Positions 1 through 8,474 of a DNA stretch of 64,000 nucleotides are shown here, piece after piece. The first letter of the stretch is position 1; the number at the start of each line of letters is the position of its first letter. A program made the position numbers and the translations under genes. Location: assembly GCF_000383575.1 (NCBI RefSeq), contig NZ_KB911579.1, positions 799,390-863,389 of the forward strand, written 5' to 3'. The notes beneath the pieces are model-generated. The model worked only from the letters and a program-made list of their open reading frames with translations. It made no database searches and was not told where the DNA came from. The DNA comes from Salinispora oceanensis. GTDB lineage: Bacteria; Actinomycetota; Actinomycetes; Mycobacteriales; Micromonosporaceae.

Positions 1-1131
1 CCGACCACCGGCCGGGACCTGGTCGCCCGCAGCGCGCTCACCCTCCGCGGGCTGTGCCACCAGCCAAGCGGGTCGATCCTGGCCGCCGCCACCACCTCCC
101 TCCCCGAGGAGCTGGGCGGCGTGCGCAACTGGGACTACCGCTACTGCTGGCTCCGGGACGCGGCGCTGACCGCCCGCGCTCTGGTCGACCTCGGCTCCAC
201 CGAGGAGGCCGAGGCGCTGCTGCGCTGGATCGACGGAGTCGTTGACCGCACCGGTGGGCACCCCGAACGGCTACACCCGCTCTACACGGTTGACGGTTAC
301 GAACTGGGCGCCGAGGCGGTCATCGACACCCTGCCCGGCTACGCCGGCTCCCGGCCCGTCCGGGTCGGCAACCTCGCCAACCACCAGCTCCAACTCGACG
401 TCTTCGGTCCGATCGCCGACCTGATCGCGGCCGTGGCCGACGCTCGTGGCTCCGTCCGGGACGACGAGTGGCGGGTCCTGGAGAACATGGTGGAGGCGGT
501 CCGCCGCCGCTGGCACGAGCCGGACCACGGCATCTGGGAGGCGCGCCTGGCGCCCCGACACCACATCTTCTCGAAGGTGATGTGCTGGCTGACCGTCGAC
601 CGGGCGCTGCACGTCGTCCGCAAGCACGGCGGTGAGGAGCAGCCCGAGTGGGTGGAGCTACGGGACCGGATCGGCGCCAACGTGCTCGAGTTCGGCTGGC
701 ACGAGCAGGCCGAGGCCTACAGCGTCGCGTACGGGCATGAGGACAGTGACGCCTCCTCGCTCTGGATCGGCCTCTCCGGCCTGCTCCCCGGGGACGACCC
801 CCGGTTCGTCTCCACTGTCCTCAAGATCGAGGCAGATCTGCGCAGCGGCCCGGTGGTCTACCGCTACCACTGGGAGGACGGCCTACCCGGCCGGGAGGGC
901 GGCTTCCACATCTGCACCTCGTGGCTGATCGAGGCGTACCTGCGTACGGGCCGCCGCGGCGACGCGGAGGAGCTGTTCTCCCAAATGATCGACACTGCTG
1001 GACCAACCGGGCTGCTGCCCGAGCAGTACGACCCACTGACCGAGCGCGGGCTGGGCAACCATCCACAGGCCTACAGCCACCTCGGCGTGATCCGCTGCGC
1101 TCTACTGTTGGACAACATGCTCAAGCAGTGA
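1..1131 (+). CDS. Glycoside hydrolase family 15 protein (glucoamylase/trehalase type), 5' end missing
   Basis: The reading frame is open from the first base of the window, so this is the C-terminal 376 residues of a longer gene. Family GH15 enzymes are inverting hydrolases of alpha-glucosidic bonds built on an (alpha/alpha)6 barrel; bacterial members of this length class are often annotated glucoamylase or trehalase. The segment RNWDYRYCWLRDAA near the left edge and GLLPEQYDP near the end are hallmark GH15 blocks, the second carrying the conserved catalytic glutamate region. The stop is followed by a strong hairpin and then by the convergent cobA gene. The substrate (maltodextrin or trehalose) cannot be told from this part. 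Confidence 0.9.
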   Translation, partial: PTTGRDLVARSALTLRGLCHQPSGSILAAATTSLPEELGGVRNWDYRYCWLRDAALTARALVDLGSTEEAEALLRWIDGVVDRTGGHPERLHPLYTVDGYELGAEAVIDTLPGYAGSRPVRVGNLANHQLQLDVFGPIADLIAAVADARGSVRDDEWRVLENMVEAVRRRWHEPDHGIWEARLAPRHHIFSKVMCWLTVDRALHVVRKHGGEEQPEWVELRDRIGANVLEFGWHEQAEAYSVAYGHEDSDASSLWIGLSGLLPGDDPRFVSTVLKIEADLRSGPVVYRYHWEDGLPGREGGFHICTSWLIEAYLRTGRRGDAEELFSQMIDTAGPTGLLPEQYDPLTERGLGNHPQAYSHLGVIRCALLLDNMLKQ

Positions 1132-1175
1132 GCCGCGGCCCCGACAGCCGGCGCACCCCACGTCGGTCGGGTCTC

Positions 1176-1212
1176 CTCGTGGTGGCGGCCCGCACCGGGC
1201 CGTCACCACGAG
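1176..1212. terminator. Hairpin between convergent genes, likely bidirectional terminator
   Basis: Bases 1176-1191 (CTCGTGGTGGCGGCCC) pair with 1197-1212 over 16 positions with one G.U pair and a 5-base loop. It sits between the end of the GH15 gene and the end of cobA, which converge here. There is no T-run, as is usual for actinobacterial terminators. Confidence 0.6.
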
Positions 1213-1257
1213 CGCCGGCCGTCACCACGAGCGCCGGGCCGCCAACACGAGCGTCCG
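1199..1257. repeat. Three tandem 19-20 bp units next to the cobA stop
   Basis: Units 1199-1217, 1218-1237 and 1238-1257 are copies of GCCGTCACCACGAGCGCCG with few changes. The first unit overlaps the right arm of the terminator hairpin. The block ends 7 bases short of the cobA stop codon. Confidence 0.7.
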
Positions 1258-1264
1258 GCCGCCC

Positions 1265-2524
1265 TCAGGAGTCCAGCGCCCCGACCACGTCGCCAACGAC
1301 CACGACCGCCGGGGGGCGGATGCCCGCCGCAGCCACGTCGGCCGCCACCACGCCGAGCGTCGAGCGGATCGTACGCTGAGCGCCGGTCGTGCCCTCCTGC
1401 ACGACCACGGCCGGGGTCTGGGCCGAGCGACCGTGGGAGACCAGCGTCGCGGAGATCGCCGCCAGATTCTTCAGTCCCATCAGAATCACCAACGTGCCAC
1501 GCAGCCCGGCGAGGTGCTCCCACCGCACCATTGAGGCGGACGAATCCGGCGGAACGTGCCCGGAGACCACGGTGAACTCGTGTGCGACCGCCCGGTGGGT
1601 CACCGGGACGCCGGCCCCGGCCGCGGCGGCGATGGCGCTGGTCACTCCGGGTACCACCGTCACCGGTACGCCCGCCTCGGCGCAGGCCAGCAGCTCCTCG
1701 CCACCGCGACCGAAGACGTACGGGTCGCCCCCCTTGAGCCGGACCACGGCCCTGCCGGCCAGGGCCCGGTCCACCAGGATCCGGTTGATCTCCTCCTGGG
1801 TACGGGCCGGGCCGTAGGGAATCTTGGTCGCGTCCACCAACTCCACCTCGGGGCCCAGCTCGTCCAGGAGCAGCCCGGGCACGAGCCGGTCGGTGACCAC
1901 CACCTCCGCCTCGGTGAGCAGCCGCCGCCCCTTGACAGTGATCAGCTCCGGGTCACCCGGTCCCGCGCCGACCAGGGCGACGTGCCCAGGGCGGCGGGTT
2001 GGGTGCACCGGCCCCGGGGCCTCGCCGGCATCGGCATCGGCATCGGCCGGCGGCGGGGCCAGCCGACCCGGCCCGGCGGCGAGCAGATCTCGGACGGCGT
2101 CCCGGACGGCCATCGATCGGCGGGGGTCACCGCCGCCGAGAACCGCCACCGTCACCGGGCCCTGCCGGGTCACCGCCGGCGTCCACGCGGTGGCGGCGGC
2201 GCGATCATCGGCCCGAACACAGAAGATCCGCCGCTCGTCGGCCACCGCGCTGATCGCGGCGGCGGCGCCCGGGTCATCGACTGCGACCTGCACCAGCCAG
2301 GCATCTTCGAGGTCATCCGCGGCGAACCGCCGCCGCTGCCAGCGCAGCCGACCGGCGTCGGCGTGGGCGCGTAGCGCCGGGGTCAGCTCCGGCGCTACCA
2401 GGAGGACATCCGCGCCCGCGTCGAGCAACGCCGGCACCCGGCGGGTGGCCACGACTCCGCCACCGACGACGACCACCCGCCGGCCGGCCAGCCGCAGACC
2501 GAGTGGGTACGGGTTGCCGCTCAC
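1265..2524 (-). CDS. cobA: Uroporphyrinogen-III C-methyltransferase fused to precorrin-2 dehydrogenase
   Basis: A two-domain protein of 419 residues for the entry into siroheme and cobalamin synthesis. Residues 17-23 (VVVVGGG) begin an NAD-binding domain of the precorrin-2 dehydrogenase/CysG type, to about 155. After a linker with a DADAD run, residues from about 178 form the SAM-dependent uroporphyrinogen methyltransferase, with VGAGPGDPELIT (185-196) and the GGDPYVFGRGGEE block. It makes precorrin-2 from uroporphyrinogen III and can oxidise it to sirohydrochlorin. Start is GTG. It is the last gene of a cobC-cobT-cobA run, 34 bases after cobT. The chelatase step of full CysG is not evident. 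Confidence 0.92.
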   Translation of the reverse strand: MSGNPYPLGLRLAGRRVVVVGGGVVATRRVPALLDAGADVLLVAPELTPALRAHADAGRLRWQRRRFAADDLEDAWLVQVAVDDPGAAAAISAVADERRIFCVRADDRAAATAWTPAVTRQGPVTVAVLGGGDPRRSMAVRDAVRDLLAAGPGRLAPPPADADADAGEAPGPVHPTRRPGHVALVGAGPGDPELITVKGRRLLTEAEVVVTDRLVPGLLLDELGPEVELVDATKIPYGPARTQEEINRILVDRALAGRAVVRLKGGDPYVFGRGGEELLACAEAGVPVTVVPGVTSAIAAAAGAGVPVTHRAVAHEFTVVSGHVPPDSSASMVRWEHLAGLRGTLVILMGLKNLAAISATLVSHGRSAQTPAVVVQEGTTGAQRTIRSTLGVVAADVAAAGIRPPAVVVVGDVVGALDS

Positions 2525-2558
2525 GCCGCCGTCCCGTCCGGCCGGACGGGCAGTGCAC

Positions 2559-3653
2559 TCATTTCTGCGCCACCCCCGCCGAGTCGAAGGTGGCGACCTC
2601 GTGCAGCACGCGGACGGCCCCTGCGACCACCGGTAGGGCCAGCAGCGCTCCGGTGCCCTCCCCGAGGCGCAGCCCGAGGTCGACCAGGGGGGTCAGCCCC
2701 AGTCGGCGCAGCGCCACCGTGGCTCCCGGCTCGACCGAGCGGTGGCCGGCCACCATCGCGCCGGTGGCGGCCGGGGCGAAGGCCGCGGCCGCCAGCGCGG
2801 CCGAGTCGGCGATGACGCCGTCGAGCAGCACCGGCACCCGGCGGGCGGCGGCGCCCAGGATCAACCCGGTGAGGGCGGCGTGTTCGAGGCCGCCGACCGC
2901 GGCCAGCACGCCCAGCGGGTCCGTCGGGTCCGGCTGATGCCGGCGCAGCGCCGCCCGGACCACCTCGATCTTGCGCTGGTGCGTCGGATCGTCCACTCCG
3001 GTGCCGCGGCCGGTCACCGCGGCGGGGTCGGCCTCGGCGAAGACCGCGATCAGCGCGGCGGCCGGCGTGGTGTTACCGATACCCATATCCCCGGTGAGCA
3101 GGATGGCGGCTCCGGCATCGACGAGTTCACCGGCGACCTGAATGCCCGTCTCCACCGCGGCCCGGGCCTCATCGCGGGTGAGGGCGGCGGTGACGGCCAG
3201 ATCCCGGGTGCCGCGCCGGACGTTCGCCTCGACCAACCGGGGTCCGGCTCCGCCGGCCGGAGCCGGGCCGGGCGGCACGGCCGTACTGGGTGTTGGGGGC
3301 GTGGCGACCCCGACGTCAACGACGGTGACCGCGGCGCCGGCCTGCCGGGCGAAGGCGTTGACCACCGCCCCGCCGGCAAGGAAGTTGCCGATCATCTGCC
3401 CGGTGACCTCCTGCGGCCAGGGCGTCACGCCCTGGGCGTGCACCCCGTGGTCGCCGGCGAAGATGGCCACCGCGGCCGGCTCGGGTAGCGGCGGTGGGCA
3501 GGCGCCGGCCAGGCCGGCGAGGCGAAGGGAGAGGTCTTCCAGCACCCCGAGGGAGCCCGCGGGTTTGGTCAGCCGGCGCTGCAGGTCCGCGGCGGCAGCC
3601 ATCGCCTGCTCGTCGAGCGGTGCGATCGCCGCCCTCGTCGTCTCCAGCATCAT
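2559..3653 (-). CDS. cobT: Nicotinate-nucleotide--dimethylbenzimidazole phosphoribosyltransferase
   Basis: Makes alpha-ribazole phosphate from nicotinate mononucleotide and 5,6-dimethylbenzimidazole for the lower ligand of cobalamin. The 364 residues match the usual CobT length. Diagnostic blocks are KPAGSLGVLEDL (30-41), GDHGVHAQGV (67-76), the glycine-rich LTGDMGIGNTTPA and the C-terminal LGLRLGEGTGA, which holds the catalytic glutamate of the family. The start overlaps the cobC stop as ATGA; a second in-frame ATG at 3650 has better spacing from a GGAGG and could be the real start. Confidence 0.95.
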   Translation of the reverse strand: MMLETTRAAIAPLDEQAMAAAADLQRRLTKPAGSLGVLEDLSLRLAGLAGACPPPLPEPAAVAIFAGDHGVHAQGVTPWPQEVTGQMIGNFLAGGAVVNAFARQAGAAVTVVDVGVATPPTPSTAVPPGPAPAGGAGPRLVEANVRRGTRDLAVTAALTRDEARAAVETGIQVAGELVDAGAAILLTGDMGIGNTTPAAALIAVFAEADPAAVTGRGTGVDDPTHQRKIEVVRAALRRHQPDPTDPLGVLAAVGGLEHAALTGLILGAAARRVPVLLDGVIADSAALAAAAFAPAATGAMVAGHRSVEPGATVALRRLGLTPLVDLGLRLGEGTGALLALPVVAGAVRVLHEVATFDSAGVAQK

Positions 3654-4774
3654 CCCTCCAGAATCTCGGCCAGCACGGTGGTAAAGGCGTCGGTCGTCGC
3701 CGGATCGCGGACCGCGATCCGCAGCCAGTCCGGGCCCAGCCCGGGGAAGGTGTCGCCGCGGCGTACTGCCCAGCCTCGATCACGCAGGGTACGGCGTACC
3801 GCGTCGGCGCCCGGGTGGTGGACGAGGACGAAGGCGCTCGCTGGCCGGCCGACGACGCGTACCCCGGGTATGGCCGCCAGGCGGGCGAGGAGGTGGTCGC
3901 GGTCGGTGGCGAGGTCGGCCGCGATCTGGCGCTCAGCTCGCACCGCTTCGGGACCGGCGCAGGCCGTCGCGGCAGCGAGGGCCGGGGTGGAGACCGGCCA
4001 CAGCGGCTGTACGGCGGCCAGGCGGTCCAGCAGGTCCGCTGCACCGAGCAGGTAGCCGACGCGCAGCCCGGCCAGCCCCCACGTCTTGGTGAGGCTCCGC
4101 ACCACCAGCAGGCCGGGCAGGTCGGACCGGGCAGCAAGCGACTCCGGCTCGCCGGCGACTCCGGGCGCGAGGGTGGTGTCGGCGAACGCCTCGTCCACCA
4201 CGAGCACCCGGCCGGGCCGGGCGAGCGCGGCCAGGTCGACGGCCGGGTGCAGCACCGAGGTCGGGTTCGTCGGGTTACCGATCAGGACCAGGTCGGCATC
4301 GGCCGGTACCCGGGCGGGGTCGAGCCGGAATCCGTCGTCGGGGTCGAGCAGCACCCGCTCGACCCGGTGTCCGGCCGCACGCAGCGCCGCCTCCGCCTCG
4401 GTGAACTGCGGGTGCACCACCACCGGGCGGCGGACCCCACGCAGCGCCTGGGCGATCAACACGAATCCCTCGGCCGCACCGGCGGTGAGCAGCACCTGCG
4501 CCGGTGGTCGACCGTGCCGGGCGGCGACGGCGGCCCGCGCCGCAGCGGAGTGCGGGTACCGGGCCAGGTCACCGAGGGCAGCGGTGATCGGGTCGGCCAG
4601 CCAGTCCGGCATCGGAGCCTGGCGCACGTTCACCGCGAGGTCGATCAGACCGGGTACGGCCTCGACATCTCCATGGTGCCCAAGATCGGGTTCGGGCGCC
4701 GCCGGACTGTCCGCCGGACTACCCGGCAGGGTGTCCGACGGCAGGGCCCCTCCCCTGCTCGACTGCGTACGCAT
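3650..4774 (-). CDS. cobC: Threonine-phosphate decarboxylase-like PLP enzyme (Rv2231c/CobC family)
   Basis: A fold-type I PLP-dependent enzyme of 374 residues from the group that decarboxylates L-threonine-O-3-phosphate to the aminopropanol linker of cobalamin. It shows VLLTAGAAEGF, the NPTNPTSV block, VVDEAF, and VVRSLTKTWGLAGLRVGY, whose lysine should bind PLP. Because the family is close to histidinol-phosphate aminotransferase, the cobalamin assignment rests mainly on the overlapping cobT and the downstream cobA. It leads the operon. No cobalamin riboswitch core was found in the 120 bases upstream. Confidence 0.85.
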   Translation of the reverse strand: MRTQSSRGGALPSDTLPGSPADSPAAPEPDLGHHGDVEAVPGLIDLAVNVRQAPMPDWLADPITAALGDLARYPHSAAARAAVAARHGRPPAQVLLTAGAAEGFVLIAQALRGVRRPVVVHPQFTEAEAALRAAGHRVERVLLDPDDGFRLDPARVPADADLVLIGNPTNPTSVLHPAVDLAALARPGRVLVVDEAFADTTLAPGVAGEPESLAARSDLPGLLVVRSLTKTWGLAGLRVGYLLGAADLLDRLAAVQPLWPVSTPALAAATACAGPEAVRAERQIAADLATDRDHLLARLAAIPGVRVVGRPASAFVLVHHPGADAVRRTLRDRGWAVRRGDTFPGLGPDWLRIAVRDPATTDAFTTVLAEILEG

Positions 4775-4883
4775 GACCGCGATCCTGCCGGGAAGGGGGC
4801 GCGTGGCACAGCGGATCGCGACGTGGGCCGCGTCACGAACGACGGGTTAATGAATATTTCTCTAGTACGAATCGGAAATGTCA

Positions 4884-4889
4884 TAACTT
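4884..4889 (+). promoter_or_regulatory. Probable -10 box (TAACTT) of a leaderless transcript
   Basis: The hexamer lies 6 bases before the GTG of the penicillin-binding protein, inside an unusually AT-rich stretch (4848-4890). No Shine-Dalgarno sequence precedes the GTG, so transcription probably begins at or next to the start codon. Confidence 0.5.
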
Positions 4890-4895
4890 GGCCCT

Positions 4896-7028
4896 GTGAG
4901 CAACCGTCCCCTTGCTGCCGCCGGTCGTCTCGTCCCACTTCTCCGCGCCGGGCTCATCGCCGGCATCATCATCGCCGCCCTGGCCTACCCGATCGCCGCC
5001 GCAGCCGGCCTCGGCGCCAAGGTCACGGCGCATGCGATGGAACACAAGGCCAAGATCCTCAAAACGGCCCTGCCAGCCGAGACCTCGTACCTGTACGCGC
5101 CGGACGGCAAGACCGTCCTGACGATGTTCTACGAGGAGTACCGGCAGTACACAAAGCTCGGCGACGTGTCGCCGAACATCCAGCACGCCATCATCGCCGC
5201 CGAGGACGCCCGCTTCTACCAACACAGCGGCGTCGACCCCAAGGGCATCGCCCGCGCCTTCGTGGCCAACGCCCGCTCCAACGGCATCTCCCAGGGCGCC
5301 TCCACCATCACGATGCAGTACGTCCGGATGGCCCTGCGGGACAGCGCCACCACCCCGAAGGAGGTACAGGAGGCGACCCAGCAGACCAGCCTGCGCAAGA
5401 TCCGGGAGATGCGGCTGGCCATGGACCTGGAGAAGGAGCTGACCAAGGAGCAGATCCTGGAGCGATACCTCAACTCCGCATACTTCGGGCATCGCGCCTA
5501 CGGCATCTACGCCGCCAGCGAGATCTACTTCTCCAAGACCCCGAAGGACCTCACCGTGGTCGAGGCCGCCACCCTCGCCGGACTGGTCAAGTCGCCATCC
5601 CGGTTTGACCCGGCCAGCTCCGACCAGAAGGAGGCGACCGCCCGCCGCAACTACATCCTGGACCGGATGACCGACCTCGGATACCTCTCACCGGACGCCG
5701 CCGCCAGCACCAAGTCCGAACCGATCGAGCTGACCCTGAGCTACCCGTCCAACGACTGCGCGTCGGTGCCCCAGGAGTGGAACAGCTGGGGATTCATCTG
5801 CGACTACGTGAAGAACTGGTGGAGTGCGCAGCCCGCGTTCGGCGAGAACCGCCTGGAGCGGATGGACAAGCTGCGTCGGGGCGGGTACCGGATCGTGCTC
5901 AGCGTGGACCCGAAGATTCAGGAGGCGGCGGAGAAGAACGTCGGCACGAAGGGGAGAACGGGCAGCCCGTACGCCAACGGCATCGTGCTCACGGAGCCCG
6001 GCACCGGGCGGCTCAAGGCGATGGCGGTGAACCGGACGTACTCCCTGAACCTGGACGGGAATCCGCTCAGCTCCAACCCGGAGGCCGGCCCGAAGGTCAA
6101 GGCCAACTACCCGAACACGGTCGCACCCCTGCTTGGCGGCGGTGACCTCCCCGGCTACCAGGCGGGATCAACCTTCAAGATGTTCCCGCTGCTCGCCGCC
6201 CTCGATTCGGGTATGACCCTGAACACCACCTTCAACGCGCCGTACCGGTACCGGTCGGAGGTCTACAACGGCTGGGCCCCGTCGAACGCGAGCGGCGCCA
6301 TGTCCGGAATGCAGACCATGTGGTCCGGCTTCGGCAAATCGGTCAACACGTACTTCGTCTGGCTTGAGGAGCAAGTCGGGGCAGACCGGGCGGTACGCCT
6401 CGCCGAACAACTGGGGCTGCGTTGGCGCACCGATGTGGACCGACACCACGCCGCTCCGGCGAACGCGAAGACCTGGGGCGCGTTCACCCTGGGGGTCTCT
6501 GACGCCACCCCACTGGAAATGGCGAACGCCTACGGTGCCGTCGCCGCCGAGGGCCGCTACTGCGAGGCGATCCCGGTGCAGGCGATCTACGACCGGGACG
6601 GCACACCGGCGATCTACCGGACTGCGGGCGGAATCGAGCGGGAGGTCGCCAAGCCCCGCTGTCGCCAGGTGGTCAGCGCTGACGCCGCCCGGGCCGCCAC
6701 CGACGCCGCCCGGTGCCCCACCGGCGACTCCCCGGCCCGGGGCGGCTGCGGCGGCTGGTCAACGGCGGACAGCGTCCGGGGCACCGTGGGCCGTCCGGTG
6801 GCCGGCAAGACCGGTACCACCGACAGCACCCGGTCGGCCTGGTTCGTCGGATTCACGCCCGAACTGGCCGCGGCCAGCTTCATCTCCGATCCGGACAACC
6901 CCTTCAACGCCGTCGGTGACGGTCAGTCGCAGATTCCCATCCACGCGGTCGCGAACACCCTGCGCGACGCACTTGAGGACAAACCAACCCGCGACTTCAC
7001 ACCTCCCTCGGACGCGATTGTCGGCTGA
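4896..7028 (+). CDS. Class A penicillin-binding protein (bifunctional transglycosylase/transpeptidase)
   Basis: Polymerises and cross-links peptidoglycan outside the membrane. In 710 residues it has an N-terminal membrane anchor (about 13-38), a GT51 transglycosylase domain with EDARFYQHSGVDPKGI and the GASTITMQ block, and a transpeptidase domain with the nucleophile motif STFK (Ser near 425), SVN and KTGTT (Lys near 638). The GTG start follows a TANNNT box at leaderless spacing. It is divergent from the cobalamin operon, and SURF1 follows on the same strand. The length and lack of a long C-terminal tail fit the PonA-like actinobacterial group. Confidence 0.95.
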   Translation: MSNRPLAAAGRLVPLLRAGLIAGIIIAALAYPIAAAAGLGAKVTAHAMEHKAKILKTALPAETSYLYAPDGKTVLTMFYEEYRQYTKLGDVSPNIQHAIIAAEDARFYQHSGVDPKGIARAFVANARSNGISQGASTITMQYVRMALRDSATTPKEVQEATQQTSLRKIREMRLAMDLEKELTKEQILERYLNSAYFGHRAYGIYAASEIYFSKTPKDLTVVEAATLAGLVKSPSRFDPASSDQKEATARRNYILDRMTDLGYLSPDAAASTKSEPIELTLSYPSNDCASVPQEWNSWGFICDYVKNWWSAQPAFGENRLERMDKLRRGGYRIVLSVDPKIQEAAEKNVGTKGRTGSPYANGIVLTEPGTGRLKAMAVNRTYSLNLDGNPLSSNPEAGPKVKANYPNTVAPLLGGGDLPGYQAGSTFKMFPLLAALDSGMTLNTTFNAPYRYRSEVYNGWAPSNASGAMSGMQTMWSGFGKSVNTYFVWLEEQVGADRAVRLAEQLGLRWRTDVDRHHAAPANAKTWGAFTLGVSDATPLEMANAYGAVAAEGRYCEAIPVQAIYDRDGTPAIYRTAGGIEREVAKPRCRQVVSADAARAATDAARCPTGDSPARGGCGGWSTADSVRGTVGRPVAGKTGTTDSTRSAWFVGFTPELAAASFISDPDNPFNAVGDGQSQIPIHAVANTLRDALEDKPTRDFTPPSDAIVG

Positions 7029-7098
7029 CCTGGGGTGCCGACCCGGGCCGGGTGGCGACCACCGGTGGTCGCACCGATCAACCCGCTACGGCTACGGG

Positions 7099-7104
7099 TA
7101 ACCT
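7099..7104 (+). promoter_or_regulatory. Probable -10 box (TAACCT) of a leaderless transcript for SURF1
   Basis: Seven bases separate this hexamer from GTG at 7112. That spacing favours GTG 7112 over the ATG at 7106 or the GTG at 7052 as the start of SURF1. Confidence 0.45.
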
Positions 7105-7111
7105 CATGGCC

Positions 7112-7924
7112 GTGTACCGGTTCCTCTTGACGCCACGCTGGCTGGGCGCGCTCGCGCTGACCCTGGTCGCGGCGGTGATCATGGTGTTGCTCGCCGACTG
7201 GCAACTGGCTCGCTACCACGACCGCACCGCGATCAACGAACGGATTGACGCCGGCCAGCGGATGGACCCGGTACCACTGTCCGAGGCGGTAGCCGCCCCA
7301 ACCGGGAACCCCGGCACCGTCGGGCCCGCCCCCACCACCGAACGAACCTGGACGAAGGTCAACGTCACCGGGCGGTACGACACCGCGAACGTGATCCTGG
7401 TCCGCGGGCGCTCACTGGACCGCACGGTCGGCTTCGAGGTACTGACCCCACTGCTGCTAACCGATGGCACGGCCGTGTTGGTCAACCGGGGCTGGGTCCC
7501 GCCCCCGTCGGGCGGTGACGCCACCGCCCAACCGACCGTGCCCGCGGCTCCCGCCGGCACAGTCACCGTGACCGGCCGGATCCGCCTCGGTGAGGGCGGT
7601 TCGCTTCCGGTCACCCGCCGCGACGGCAAACTGGAGACCCGCCGCGTCAGCCTGTCCCAGCTGGGCGGGGAGCTGCCGTACCCGATCTACGGCGGGTATG
7701 TGCTGCTCGATCAGCAAACCCCGACCGCCGATTCGACCTTCAAGCCGGTCCCGGTCGGCTACACGAACAACTGGCAGAACTACGGGTACGTGGTGCAGTG
7801 GTGGATCTTCGCCGGGATGACGCTGCTGGGCTTCGGCTACTTCGCCCGGCGGGAGGCCCAGCGACGGTCCGGAACGGTGCGCGAACGTCCCACCGACCGG
7901 ACGGCCGAAGCAGCCTCCACCTGA
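7112..7924 (+). CDS. SURF1 family protein (cytochrome oxidase assembly factor)
   Basis: SURF1 proteins help insert haem A during assembly of aa3-type cytochrome c oxidase. The 270 residues have the family layout of two membrane helices enclosing an extracytoplasmic domain: helix 1 is near residues 12-30 (LTLVAAVIMVLLADWQ, ending in the typical W-Q-L), helix 2 near 235-252 (QWWIFAGMTLLGFGYF). Conserved SURF1 features are the VNRGWVP block after mid-protein and the YTNNWQNYGYVVQWW stretch. It starts 83 bases after the penicillin-binding protein but probably has its own promoter. Confidence 0.88.
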   Translation: MYRFLLTPRWLGALALTLVAAVIMVLLADWQLARYHDRTAINERIDAGQRMDPVPLSEAVAAPTGNPGTVGPAPTTERTWTKVNVTGRYDTANVILVRGRSLDRTVGFEVLTPLLLTDGTAVLVNRGWVPPPSGGDATAQPTVPAAPAGTVTVTGRIRLGEGGSLPVTRRDGKLETRRVSLSQLGGELPYPIYGGYVLLDQQTPTADSTFKPVPVGYTNNWQNYGYVVQWWIFAGMTLLGFGYFARREAQRRSGTVRERPTDRTAEAAST

Positions 7925-7984
7925 GCCTGCGTACGGCGTCCGCGCCGCCACACCGGCACCACTGGCGGGCGGCGCAGCCCGGCG

Positions 7985-8191
7985 TCAGACCGAGACGGGC
8001 TCCTCGATGCGCAGTCCCCGGGCGCGCACCCCGTCAGCGACCCGAGCGAGCGTCGAATCGAGTGCGACCAGCGCGACAGAGAGCTGACCGAGCCGCTCTT
8101 TGAGTGACTCATCGGACCACGCGGAGACGTCAACGTCCCCCAAAGCACTGACGGCGGCCTCCAGGCGGGCCATCACCTCGTTCGTACTCAT
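7985..8191 (-). CDS. Small conserved-looking hypothetical protein, 68 residues
   Basis: An acidic, helix-prone protein without cysteine or membrane segments. It starts MSTNEVMARLEAAVSALG, and hydrophobic residues recur every three to four positions as in a short helical bundle. I do not recognise a family with certainty. It converges on SURF1. The frame has the high third-position GC of a real gene. Confidence 0.5.
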   Translation of the reverse strand: MSTNEVMARLEAAVSALGDVDVSAWSDESLKERLGQLSVALVALDSTLARVADGVRARGLRIEEPVSV

Positions 8192-8467
8192 GTACGAAGG
8201 CTATACCACCCGGGTGACCGACACGCCGGAAACGCCCAGCCAGAACAGGACGTTATGGTTCCGACACTCGGGACGGCTGGGACGCGCCTGCGGGGCGACC
8301 ACCCACCGCCGGCGCGTCCGCCTGCAGACCCGCTCGGAACGCCGAGCGCTGCCGGACCGACCTGGAGGCACCCAGGGCCAGCCCAGCAGGGGGTCAGTCC
8401 TGCTGGGAGCCAGGTCCCTGCTGAAGCCAGGTCCCGGCTGGAGCTCAGTCCCGGCCAGCGCTGGAGC
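8192..8467. other. Intergenic region with no convincing gene
   Basis: The interval lies between the start of the 68-residue gene and the end of the M20 peptidase. Its right end is made of CAGGTCC/CAGTCC-rich imperfect repeats (8390-8474); the rest shows nothing recognisable. Confidence 0.5.
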
Positions 8468-8474
8468 TCAGTCC
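8437..8474. repeat. Direct repeat spanning the stop codon of the M20 peptidase
   Basis: GCTGGAGCTCAGTCC occurs at 8437-8451 and again at 8460-8474. The second copy contains the stop codon of the gene (complement of 8468-8470). Confidence 0.7.

Noticed and set aside
4775..4895. Cobalamin riboswitch ahead of cobC
   Set aside because: No B12-box-like sequence, and the AT-rich part is better explained as the promoter of the divergent penicillin-binding protein.
3494..5608. Plus-strand open frame of about 700 codons over the cobT/cobC genes
   Set aside because: High-GC shadow frame antisense to two clear enzymes, with no domain and arginine-rich composition.
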